Source: Lichenicoccus sp963693035
GTDB taxonomy: Bacteria; Pseudomonadota; Alphaproteobacteria; Acetobacterales; Acetobacteraceae
DNA length: 64,000 nucleotides
Assembly (NCBI GenBank): GCA_963693035.2
Contig: CAXMMQ010000007.1
Location: 372,001-436,000, forward strand
Direction: 5' to 3'
Part shown: positions 33,616 to 43,400 of the stretch, in pieces
Layout of the letters: every line of letters starts with the position of its first letter
Numbering within the stretch: the first letter of the stretch is position 1
Notes under the pieces: generated by a model
Database searches by the model: none
The model's input: only the letters and a program-made list of their open reading frames with translations
Told to the model about the DNA's origin: nothing
Program-made: the position numbers and the translations under genes

Positions 33616-36161
33616 ATCGAAGTCCCCCCGGCTGGATCGGCGAGCGTGTAGAACAGCCGCGCGCTGCTGGAAAGATTGGGGTTGTAGAACGGGTCGTGCC
33701 TGAAGAAGCTCCGCTCGCCCCAGCGTTCCAGCATCACCTGGCGTTCGCGCAGGAATCGCGCCTCCTGGTCCGGGCGCAGGTCGCTGCCGCGCGACAGGCT
33801 CTCCAGGTGCTCGGCGACCACATCGGCGCACCAGACCACCCGCCAGCCGTGCTCATGCGCCCTTAGGCAGAGATCGACATCGTTGTACGCCACCTTCAGG
33901 TCGACCTCGTCGAAGCCGCCGATCTCGCGGAACAGCTCGGCGCGCACCATCATGCAGGCCCCGGTCACCGCCATCAGCTCCTGGCTCAGCCTGGCGCGGC
34001 CAAGATAGCCGTACTCCTCGATCGACGCGCCGAGATGCGGATGCGCCGCGACCCCGTGCAGCCCGACCAGGACACCCGCATGCTGTACGGTGCGGTCGGG
34101 ATAGAGCAGCTTGGCGCCGACGATGCCGATATCGGGCGCTGCCGTCATCTCGGCCAGCAGGCGACGCAGCCAGTGCGGATCGTCGATGACCACGTCGTTG
34201 TTGAGGAACACGAAGTGCCCGGCGTCGCTGGCGGCGGCGGCAAGGTTGTTCAGCCGCGAGTAGTTGAAGCCTTCCTCGATGCGCAGCACCCGCACGCGCG
34301 GCTGGCGGCCCATCTCGTCGAGGAACCCGGCTAGTTCGGGCGCGGTGGACCAGTTATCCACCAGCACGATCTCCCATGCCGGAAACTGGGTGTGGCGCAG
34401 CAGCGACATCACCCCCGAGCGGGTGATCTCGATCTGGTCCCGGAACGGGATGATCACGCTGACAGTCGGCTCGGCCGGTGTGGCGTCAGGCGGCAGCCAG
34501 TCGATCCTGTAGATGCTGAGCCGGTCGATCGCTAAGACGTCTGCCGGATGCCCGGTGCGCGCGAGATGATCGGCGACACACCGCACGCCGGCCGCGACCG
34601 CATACTGCTTGTTGGCCACGCTGTCCGCCGTCGAGTTCGGCGTGATGCGCCAGTGGTAGAGCAGCTCCGGCACATGGTGGATGCGGCGGGGCTCGAGCAG
34701 CTCGGCGCAGCGCAGGATGAAGTCGTGGTCCTGCGCGCCGTCGTACTCGCGCTTCATAGGACCGACCAGGCGCATGGTGGCGGTGTCCACCAAGGTCAGG
34801 TGGCAGACATAGTTGCAGCCGAGCAGGTAGCGGTAGTTCCAGTCCGGCTTGAAGTTGGGCTCGCGGAAATAGCCGCCGCGATCGATCTTGTCCTCGTCGG
34901 AATAGAGCAGCAGGGCGCCGGTGCGTCGGGCCTCGCGGAGCATCACCTCGAGGGCGACGTCGACGAGCAGGTCGTCATGGTCGAAGAATGCCGTCCATGC
35001 GCCGCGCGCCGCCTGCATCGCAAGCGAGGTGGCGCGCGCGATGCCGGCATTGCGGCGGCGGACGATGCAGCGGATCCGGCTGTCGCGCGCGCAGAACGCC
35101 TCGATGCAGGCGCTCACCTCGGTCTGCCTGCTGCCGTCATCGACGATGATCAGCTCCCAGTTCGCATGGGTCTGCGCCAGCACGCTCTCGACGGCGGCCA
35201 CGAAGTCCGGCAAATGCGGCCGCCAGGTCGGCATCAGCACGCTGACCAGCGGCTCGCCGGCCTCTCCCGTCGCCTCGACCATGCGTCGGCCGGCCGCGAC
35301 ACGCAGGCGCAGCGTCTCGTAGTAGCGTCTCGCCCAGCGGTCGAAATCCTCGATATGGTAGCCCTCGGAAGGCAGCAGCAGCTCGAGCTCGCGACCCATG
35401 CGGCCGAGTTCGGCCTGCAGGCGCGCCATGCCGGCGGACAGCGCGAGCAGCCGTCCCTCGAGCAGGTCGGTGACGGTCGCGGTGACCAGCGGGCTGCCGG
35501 CCAGCTCGCGCATCTCCGGCAGCGCGAAGGCCCGGTACCGGCGCGGCTGGCTGCTGCGCAGATCCTGCGGCAGCGCGAACTCGAAGCCGCAATAGGGATC
35601 GCATGCGTTGGCAAGGCCGACATCGCGGCGCAGCCGGTCGGCATGCGCGAGGCCGATGCGCACGTCGTCGCAGGTGACGAGCACGTCTGCGCCGGCGACC
35701 AGCGCGCCGTCGCGGCCGGTCTGCCGCAGCACCCAGCCGCGCAGCGTGTTGTGCACCATACCGTCGAGATTGCCGCGCAGCGCCACATGCGGCAGGCCGG
35801 CAAACTCCAGCGAAGGGGACAGGCTGCCGACGCCACCCACGCCCATGTAGAACAGCACCTCGCCGTCGGGCAGCCGGAAGCTCAGGACGTGCGGGGTATT
35901 TTCGAGGTAGCGCGCCGGGATGTCGTAGCGAAAGCCGACCCGCGCCGAGGCCAGGCTGAGCGCCTCGCGCACATCCTCGCGCAGCCGGTCGCACAGGACA
36001 TGGTCCACCTCCTCGCCGTCGATGAGCGCGGTGAGCACCACGATGCCCTTCGGGTTGGCGCGGTTGGCGACCCATCCGGAGGCGCGGCCGGTCTCGTAGC
36101 GGTCGAAATAGCCGCTGAAGCCGCCCCGGCCGATCTCAGACATGCCAGCACTGTCCGCCAC
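33612..36161 (-). CDS. large glycosyltransferase family 2 protein with two GT-A domains
   Basis: About 849 residues. The first about 290 residues form an unrecognised region, probably several beta-rich modules (SGYFDRYETGRASGWVANR is a repeat-like start). Two GT2 domains follow: the first has VSVLMPTWRPHLPDFVAAVE, ELIIVDDGS and FDHDDLL; the second has VSVIIPFRDQIEITRSGVMS, FLNNDVVIDD and GGFDEVDLKVAYNDVDLCLR. Such proteins build O-antigen or exopolysaccharide at the inner membrane. GTG 36161 has GGGAGG six bases upstream; TTG 36167 and ATG 36143 are alternatives. The stop overlaps the LolA-like gene. Confidence 0.85.
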   Translation of the reverse strand: MADSAGMSEIGRGGFSGYFDRYETGRASGWVANRANPKGIVVLTALIDGEEVDHVLCDRLREDVREALSLASARVGFRYDIPARYLENTPHVLSFRLPDGEVLFYMGVGGVGSLSPSLEFAGLPHVALRGNLDGMVHNTLRGWVLRQTGRDGALVAGADVLVTCDDVRIGLAHADRLRRDVGLANACDPYCGFEFALPQDLRSSQPRRYRAFALPEMRELAGSPLVTATVTDLLEGRLLALSAGMARLQAELGRMGRELELLLPSEGYHIEDFDRWARRYYETLRLRVAAGRRMVEATGEAGEPLVSVLMPTWRPHLPDFVAAVESVLAQTHANWELIIVDDGSRQTEVSACIEAFCARDSRIRCIVRRRNAGIARATSLAMQAARGAWTAFFDHDDLLVDVALEVMLREARRTGALLLYSDEDKIDRGGYFREPNFKPDWNYRYLLGCNYVCHLTLVDTATMRLVGPMKREYDGAQDHDFILRCAELLEPRRIHHVPELLYHWRITPNSTADSVANKQYAVAAGVRCVADHLARTGHPADVLAIDRLSIYRIDWLPPDATPAEPTVSVIIPFRDQIEITRSGVMSLLRHTQFPAWEIVLVDNWSTAPELAGFLDEMGRQPRVRVLRIEEGFNYSRLNNLAAAASDAGHFVFLNNDVVIDDPHWLRRLLAEMTAAPDIGIVGAKLLYPDRTVQHAGVLVGLHGVAAHPHLGASIEEYGYLGRARLSQELMAVTGACMMVRAELFREIGGFDEVDLKVAYNDVDLCLRAHEHGWRVVWCADVVAEHLESLSRGSDLRPDQEARFLRERQVMLERWGERSFFRHDPFYNPNLSSSARLFYTLADPAGGTSI

Positions 36162-36263
36162 CTGCAACCTCCCGCGCGGCGCAGCCTATACCGGATTGCG
36201 TGTCCGGTGGGCGAAGACACTCGGAAGCGATAACGTCGGCGCCGGCATCGCAGGGAGAATCGG

Positions 36264-36590
36264 ATGGCGCAGGATCAGGCAGGCGGCACGCGCGCCAAGG
36301 CGGTCCCGGGCCGGCGCGGCATCGTCGCGGCACTGGCCTTGCTTCCGCTGGCGGCCTGCTCGGCGCCCGCTGCACCACAGCATACGGACCCGTTCTACCT
36401 GGCCCCGGCGACGCCGGGCGACCGTACCACCGCACCCACGGTCACCGCCGGCCCGCGTTCCGGCGGCGGTGCGCATGGCGGTGGGGCCGGTGGTCAGTAT
36501 CCGGGCCAGGGTCCGGGGCTCGGTAGACCCGACAGCGACATGCCCGGCTCGGGCTCGATGTCCGTGGGCGGCGGCGGCGGCGGCCTCTAA
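36264..36590 (+). CDS. hypothetical lipoprotein, Gly-rich
   Basis: A 108-residue protein from ATG 36264, preceded by GGGAGA. The N-terminus RRGIVAALALLPLAAC is a lipoprotein signal with lipobox LAAC. The mature part is Pro/Thr-rich, then strongly Gly-rich (GAGGQYPGQGPGLG; final Gly run). I recognise no family. It stands alone upstream of the giant adhesin gene, divergent from the glycosyltransferase. Confidence 0.65.
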   Translation: MAQDQAGGTRAKAVPGRRGIVAALALLPLAACSAPAAPQHTDPFYLAPATPGDRTTAPTVTAGPRSGGGAHGGGAGGQYPGQGPGLGRPDSDMPGSGSMSVGGGGGGL

Positions 36591-36985
36591 GCGGCCGACC
36601 AGCCGCCGCTACAAGTAAACAACTGTTGGAGTGATACGGCGGAGCGTCCGCTAGCGGCCGTTCTTGTAACAAACGACGGCGGCTATTTCCGCTTTACATG
36701 TTCGATACGGGACCATTATGTTCCGTTAGCGCCTTAACGTTTAATTACCATCTGCATCGGTAACGGCCGTGACGTCTCCCTGGTCGGCTCAGTCTGCGTT
36801 CTTCCGACACCTCCCGCGCCCCGGGTCGAGCCGTGACCGCTCGCCCCGCCTTCCCCCGATCCGCGCTGCCCTGCTGAGCATGCGCAGCCTCAGGTAGCGC
36901 CCCCCGGGCGCGACCCGCCTTCGGCTTCACCGACAACCATCGACTTCACCCGGCCTCGCACTCGCGGCGCCGCGAGGGTTCCGCC
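36591..36985. other. intergenic region upstream of the giant repeat protein
   Basis: A 395-bp gap. The segment 36610-36770 is clearly richer in A and T than its surroundings (for example TTAACGTTTAATTACC near 36734) and is the likely promoter region. A short palindrome, GCGGAGCGTCCGC, lies near 36640, and two related AAC/GTAACAA-rich stretches flank it. From about 36771 the sequence returns to high GC. GAGG sits seven bases before the ATG at 36986. No small gene is convincing here. Confidence 0.4.
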
Positions 36986-39900
36986 ATGCCCACGTCCAAG
37001 CTGCCCCAGCCGGGTGATACCGTTTCCGGCGTCTATGTCTACGCCCTGCAGCTCGACGTCAGCGTTCTCGGGCAAGGGCTGGTGGACCTCGTCAACCCTT
37101 TGGCCACTGCCAAGCAGGTGACGTTCGGCACCGACAGCAGCGGCAACGAGACCATCTCCTACATCGCTGACAACGGCGCCATCGTCAGCAACCAGCCGAT
37201 CTCGAAGGTCGGCGCCCTGCAGGACGGCAGCGCCTTTTCATACGTCTCGAGCAACACGCTCTATCTGTTCTCGAACACCGCGATCACCGGCATAGCCAAT
37301 GTGACCATCGGTGGCCTCCAGCTTAACGTGCTGCCGATCTCGACCTTCAGTTCGACCCCGGGCCAGTACCTCTACCCGGTCGGGGGCACCGTCGTGGCAC
37401 CTTCGGGCCTCACGCTCGCCGCCGCCAGCGACAGCGGCACCCAGGGCGACGACATCACCAGGGTCACCAATCCGGTCATCACCGGCACCGGGGAAGCCGG
37501 CGCCACCGTGACGCTGCAGGACGGCTCGACCACCATCGGCACCGCCACCGTCGCCGGCAACGGCACCTGGAGCATCACCACCACCACGCTGACGGACGGC
37601 CGCCACGCCCTGACCGCCTTTGACACCGACGGCTCGGGCAACGTCTCGGCGCGATCCGCTTCGCTCGGCCTGACCATCGAAACCGCCATCCCATCCACGC
37701 CCGGCACCCTAACGCTTGCCGCCGCCAGCGACAGCGGCGTCAAGGGCGACGACATCACCAACGTCACCAATCCCGTCATCACCGGGACCGGCACCGCAGG
37801 CGACACCGTGACGCTGCTCGCCGGCGGCACGATCCTCGGCAGCGGCACGGTGGCCGCCGACGGCACCTGGTCGATCGCCACCACCACGCTCGCCGCCGGC
37901 GCGCACAGCATCACCGCGCTCCAGACCGACGTCGCCGGCAACCCGTCCGCCACCTCCGCCGCGCTGGGCGTGACCATCGACACCGCGGCCCCGGCCGCAC
38001 CCGCAACGCCGGTGCTGGCGAGTGCCAGCGACAGCGGCACCCAGGGCGACGGCATCACCAACGTCACGACGCCGGTGATCACCGGGACCGGCGCCGCCGG
38101 CGACACCATCACGCTCTATGACCGCACCAACCTGATCGGCACCGCGACGGTCGCCGCCGACGGCACCTGGTCGGTCACCACCACCACGCTGCCCTCAGGC
38201 ACGAACAGCATCACCGCAATCCAGACCGATATCGCCGGCAACGGCTCGACCGCGTCGGCCGCACTCTCGCTGACCATCGACACCGCCGTGCCGGCAGCAC
38301 CCTCGGCACCCATCCTGTCGGCGGCGAGCGACAGCGGCGTCGCGGGCGACGACATCACCAAGGTCGCCACCCCCATCCTGACCGGCACCGGCATCGCCGG
38401 CGACACCGTGCGGCTCTATAACGGCAGCAGCCTGGTCGGCAGTGGCACCGTCGCCGCCAACGGCACCTGGTCGATCGCCACCGCGACCCTCGTCGACGGC
38501 GCGCACAGCATCACCGCCACCCAGACCGACGTCGCCGGCAACATCTCCGGTGTGTCCGCCGCCCTCGGCCTGGCCATCGAAACCGCGATACCGTCCGCAC
38601 CGTCCGGCCTCATGCTGGCGGCGGCCAGCGACAGCGGGGTCGCCGGCGACGACATCACCAATGTCGCAACGCCGGTCATCACCGGCACCGGCACCGCCGG
38701 CGACACCGTGACCCTCCTCGACGGCAGCAGCACCGTCGGCAGCGCGACGGTCGGCGCCAACGGCACCTGGTCGATCACCACCACCACCCTCGCCGCCGGT
38801 GCACACAGCCTGACCGCCACTCAGGCCGACGTCGCCGGCAACGTCTCCGGCGCCTCGACGGCGCTGTCGCTGACGATCGACACCACGACACCGGTCGCAC
38901 CCTCCGGACTCACCCTCGCCGCGGCCAGCGACAGTGGCGTGCAGGGCGACAACGTCACCAACGTCACCGCGCCCTCCATCAGCGGGACCGGCACCGCCGG
39001 CGATACAGTCACGCTCTACGACGGCACCACCATCGTCGGCACCGCCACGGTTGCCGGCAACGGAACCTGGTCGGTCACCAGCGGCATGCTCGCCGCCGGC
39101 GCGCACAGCCTCACTGCCATTCAGACCGATGTCGCCGGCAACGCCTCGGCCGCCTCGACCGCGCTGGGCCTGACCATCGACACCGCGACGCCGGCGGCTC
39201 CCTCGGCGCTTGTGCTGGCGGCGGCCAGCGACACCGGCGTCGCCGGCGACGACATCACCAGCACCTCCACGCCGGTGATCACCGGGACCGGGATCGCCGG
39301 CGACATCGTCACCCTGCTCGACGGCAACCTCGTCATCGGCAGCACCAGCGTCGGTGCCAACAACACCTGGTCGGTGACCAGCCTCGCCCTCCCGGCGGGC
39401 ACGCACAGCCTGACCGCCAGCCAGACCGACGTCGCCGGCAACGTCTCCGCCGCCTCGAGCGCGCTGAGCCTGACCATCGAGACCGCGTTGCCCGCCGCTC
39501 CTTCGGCGCCGGTGCTGTCGGCGGCCAGCGACTCCGGCGTGGCCGGGGACGGCATCACCAGCGTCACCACGCCGGTCATCACCGGGACCGGCACCGCCGG
39601 CGACACCGTGACGCTCCTCGACACGGCGAGCGGGGGCACCACCACCGTCGGCAGCGCCACCGTCGGCACCAACGGCACCTGGTCGATCACCAGCAGCACA
39701 CTGCCGGCCGGCGCGAACAGCCTCACCGCGACGCAGACCGATGTCGCCGGCAACGTCTCCGCCGCATCCGGCGCGCTGAAGCTGACCATCGACAGCACGG
39801 CCCCGGCCGCGCCCGGCGCGCCGCTACTCGCAACGGCCAGCGACAGCGGCACCCAGGGCGACGGCATCACCAACGACGCCACGCCCTCCATCACCGGCAC

Positions 39901-40447
39901 CGGGAGCGCCGGCGACACCGTCACGCTGTATGACGGCAGCGCGATCATCGGCGCCGCGAAGGTCGCCGCCAACGGCACCTGGTCGATCACCAGCAGCATG
40001 TTGCCGGCCGGCACGAACAGCCTGACCGCCACGCAGACCGATGTCGCCGGCAACATCTCCGGCGCGTCGGCGGCACTGTCCCTGACCATCGACACCGCTG
40101 CCCCTGCGGCGCCTGGAACACTGGCGCTGGCCGCCGGCAGCGACAGCGGCACCCAGGGCGACGGCATCACCAACGTCATCACGCCGACCATTACCGGCAC
40201 GGGGACCGCCGGCGACACCGTGACCCTCCATGACGGCAGCGCGGTCATCGGCACCACGACGGTCGCCGCCAACGGCACCTGGTCGGTCACCAGCGGCATG
40301 CTCGCCGCCGGGGCGAACAGCCTGACCGCGACCCAGACCGATGCCGCCGGCAACGTCTCCGCCGTCTCGTCCGCGCTCAGCCTGACCATCGACACCACGG
40401 CTCCGGCCGCCCCCGGCGCGGTCCTCGCTCGCCGTCGCCAGCGATAG
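36986..40447 (+). CDS. giant Ig-like repeat adhesin, N-terminal part (up to frameshift)
   Basis: 1153 residues from ATG 36986 (GAGG upstream) to a TAG at 40445-40447. The first about 130 residues have no Sec signal (MPTSKLPQPGDTVSGVYVYA) and form a beta-rich cap. Then ten copies of an approximately 100-residue Ig-like repeat follow, each with a variant of LAAASDSGVQGDDITNV, TPVITGTGTAGDTVTLYDG, NGTWSITTTTLAAG and SLTATQTDVAGNVS. This matches the bacterial Ig-like repeats of BapA-type biofilm adhesins, which leave by type I secretion. Near 40420 one apparent extra base breaks the frame within repeat 11. The coding continues in other frames and rejoins this one from about 41090. Confidence 0.8.
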   Translation: MPTSKLPQPGDTVSGVYVYALQLDVSVLGQGLVDLVNPLATAKQVTFGTDSSGNETISYIADNGAIVSNQPISKVGALQDGSAFSYVSSNTLYLFSNTAITGIANVTIGGLQLNVLPISTFSSTPGQYLYPVGGTVVAPSGLTLAAASDSGTQGDDITRVTNPVITGTGEAGATVTLQDGSTTIGTATVAGNGTWSITTTTLTDGRHALTAFDTDGSGNVSARSASLGLTIETAIPSTPGTLTLAAASDSGVKGDDITNVTNPVITGTGTAGDTVTLLAGGTILGSGTVAADGTWSIATTTLAAGAHSITALQTDVAGNPSATSAALGVTIDTAAPAAPATPVLASASDSGTQGDGITNVTTPVITGTGAAGDTITLYDRTNLIGTATVAADGTWSVTTTTLPSGTNSITAIQTDIAGNGSTASAALSLTIDTAVPAAPSAPILSAASDSGVAGDDITKVATPILTGTGIAGDTVRLYNGSSLVGSGTVAANGTWSIATATLVDGAHSITATQTDVAGNISGVSAALGLAIETAIPSAPSGLMLAAASDSGVAGDDITNVATPVITGTGTAGDTVTLLDGSSTVGSATVGANGTWSITTTTLAAGAHSLTATQADVAGNVSGASTALSLTIDTTTPVAPSGLTLAAASDSGVQGDNVTNVTAPSISGTGTAGDTVTLYDGTTIVGTATVAGNGTWSVTSGMLAAGAHSLTAIQTDVAGNASAASTALGLTIDTATPAAPSALVLAAASDTGVAGDDITSTSTPVITGTGIAGDIVTLLDGNLVIGSTSVGANNTWSVTSLALPAGTHSLTASQTDVAGNVSAASSALSLTIETALPAAPSAPVLSAASDSGVAGDGITSVTTPVITGTGTAGDTVTLLDTASGGTTTVGSATVGTNGTWSITSSTLPAGANSLTATQTDVAGNVSAASGALKLTIDSTAPAAPGAPLLATASDSGTQGDGITNDATPSITGTGSAGDTVTLYDGSAIIGAAKVAANGTWSITSSMLPAGTNSLTATQTDVAGNISGASAALSLTIDTAAPAAPGTLALAAGSDSGTQGDGITNVITPTITGTGTAGDTVTLHDGSAVIGTTTVAANGTWSVTSGMLAAGANSLTATQTDAAGNVSAVSSALSLTIDTTAPAAPGAVLARRRQR

Positions 40448-43400
40448 CGGCATCGTCGGCGACGGCATCACCAACGTCGCCACCCCCACCATCACCGGCA
40501 CCGGCACCGCCGGCGACAGCATCACGCTCCATGACGGCGCCGCCATCGTCGGCAGCGCCACCGTCGCCGGCAACGGCACCTGGTCGATCACCAGCAGCAC
40601 GCTCGCCGCCGGCATGAACAGCCTGACCGCGACCCAGACCGATGCCGCCGGCAACGTCTCGGCCGCCTCCACGCCGCTGACCCTGAGCATCGACACCGCG
40701 ACACCGTCGGCACCCACGGCGCTCGCGCTGGCGGCCGCGAGCGACAGCGGCGTGCCGGGCGACGGCATCACCAACGTCACGTCCCCCACCATCACCGGCA
40801 CCGGCACCGGCGGCGACACCGTCACGCTTTATGACGGCACCAGCATCATCGGCAGCACCATCGTCGCCGCCGGGGGCGCCTGGTCGATCGCCACGGCTGC
40901 ACTTGCCGCCGGCTTGCACAGCCTCACCGCGACCCAGACCGATGTCGCGGGGCAACGTCTCAGCGGCTTCGAGCGCGCTCGGCCTGACCATCGACACCGC
41001 AGCACCCGCGGCCGCTTCCACGCCGGTGCTGGCCGCCGCCAGCGATACCGGCGTCGCCGGCGACGACATCACCAGCGTCACCGCCCCCCATCCTCACCGG
41101 CACCGGCATTGCCGGCGACTCCGTGACCCTGTTCGACGGCACCACCGCCGTCGGGTCCGGCACGGTTGGCGCCGACGGCACCTGGTCCGTCACCAGCGGC
41201 AAGCTCGCCGCCGGCACGCACAGCCTCACCGCCGTGCAGACCGATGTCGCCGGCAACGTCGCCTCCGCGTCCTCGGCGCTGACCCTGACGATCGACACCG
41301 CGACGCCATCCGCGCCGTCCGCACCGGTGCTCTCGGCGGCGAGCGATACCGGCGTGCAGGGCGACGACATCACCAGCATCACCGTGCCGGTCCTCACCGG
41401 CACCGGCACCGCGGGCGACAAGATCACCCTGCTTGACGGCACAACGGTGGTCGGCACCGCGATCGTCGGCGCCAACGGCACCTGGTCGGTCACCAGCAGC
41501 ACTCTTGCGGCCACCGCGCACACCCTCACCGCGACCGCGACCGATGTCGCCGGCAACGTCTCCGGGTCTTCGGCGGCACTCAGCCTGACGATCGACACCA
41601 CAGCGCCCACCGCACCCTCTGCCCCGGTGCTCGCTCCCGGCAGCGACAGCGGCGTGCAGGGCGATGATATCACCAACGTCACCACGCCGACGCTCAACGG
41701 CAGCGGGCCCGGTCGGCGACACCGTCACCCTCTACGACGGCACGACGATGATCGGCTCCGGCGCGGTTGGCGCGAACAATATCTGGTCGATCACCAGCAG
41801 CGTGCTCACCGCCGGCGTGCACCACCTGAGCGCGACCTACACCGACGGCAGCGGCACCGTCTCCGCCCCCCCTCCACGGCGCTGACGCTGACCATCGACA
41901 CCACCGCGCCCGCAGCGCCGTCGGCGCCGGCGCTCGCCGCCGCGAGCGACAGCGGCATTCTTGGCGACGGCCTCACCAACGTCACCACGCCCACATTGAC
42001 CGGAACCGGCACCGCCGGTGACACCGTGACCTTGTCGGATGGCGGGACGATCGTCGGCAGCGGCGTGGTCGGCGCCGGGGGCACCTGGTCGATCACCACC
42101 ACCACGCTCGCTCCCGGCCCGCAGAGCCTCACGGCGACCCAGGGCGACGTCGCCGGCAACGTGTCCGCTGCGTCCACCGCCCTAGGCCTCGATATCGACA
42201 CCGCCGCGCCGGACGCACCGTCCGCGCCGTCGCTCCTGCCTACCAGCGACAGCGGCACCCTGGGCGACAACCTCACCAAGATCACCACGCCGACCCTCAC
42301 CGGCACCGGCATCACCGGCGACACCGTCACCCTGCTCGACGGCAGCACCACCGTCGGCAGCGGTGCGGTCGGCGCCGGCGGCACCTGGTCGATCACCACA
42401 TCGACCCTGGCCAACGGCACGCACGGGATCACCGCGGTGCAGACCGATGCGGCCGGCAACGTCTCGATGGCTTCGGCGGCGCTCGGCCTGGCGATCGACA
42501 CCACGGCGCCGGCGGCGCCCGGGACCCCGGCGCTGGCCGCGTCCAGCGACAGCGGCATTCAGGGCGACGACGTCACCAACCTGGCCACGCCGCTCATCAC
42601 CGGCACCGGCGCCGCCGGCGACACGATCACGCTCCTGGACAACATGGCCGGCGGGGGCGCCACCGGCGTCGGCACCGCCACGGTGGCCAGCGACGGCACC
42701 TGGTCGGTCACCAGCCTCACGCTGTCGGCCGGCGCGAACAGCCTGACCGCCACCGAAACTGATAGCGCCGGCAACGTCTCCACCGCCTCGACCGCCCTCA
42801 ACCTCACCATCGACACCACCGCGCCGGCGGCCCCATCGGCGCCGGTGCTCGCCGCGGGCAGCGACAGCGGCACCCCGGGCGACGACATCACCAACGTCAC
42901 TGCGCCGACCTTCACCGGCACCGGCACCGCCGGCGATACCGTGACACTCTACGACGGGGCCCCGTTCAATGGCGGCACCGTGGTCGGAACCGCAACCGTG
43001 GCGAGCGACGACAGCTGGACGATCACCAGCTCGACGCTGTCGGCCTCCACCCACGGCCTGACCGCGACCCAGACCGACTATGCCGGCAACGTCTCCGTTG
43101 CCTCCACGGCGTTGAGCCTGACCATCGGCACCGCAGCGCCGTCGGCGCCGTCCTCGCCGCTCCTCACCGCGGCCAGCGACAGCGGCGTCAAGGGCGACGA
43201 CATCACCAACGTCACCACGCCGGTCATCACCGGCACCGGCACCACTGGCGACACCGTGACGCTCCGTGACGGCTCCGCCGTGCTGGCAACCGCCGTCGTC
43301 GGCGCCGATGGCGGCTGGTCGATCACCACCGGCAGCCTCGCCGCCGGCATGCACAGCCTGACGGCAACCGAGACCGACAGCGCCGGCAACGTCTCCGCTG

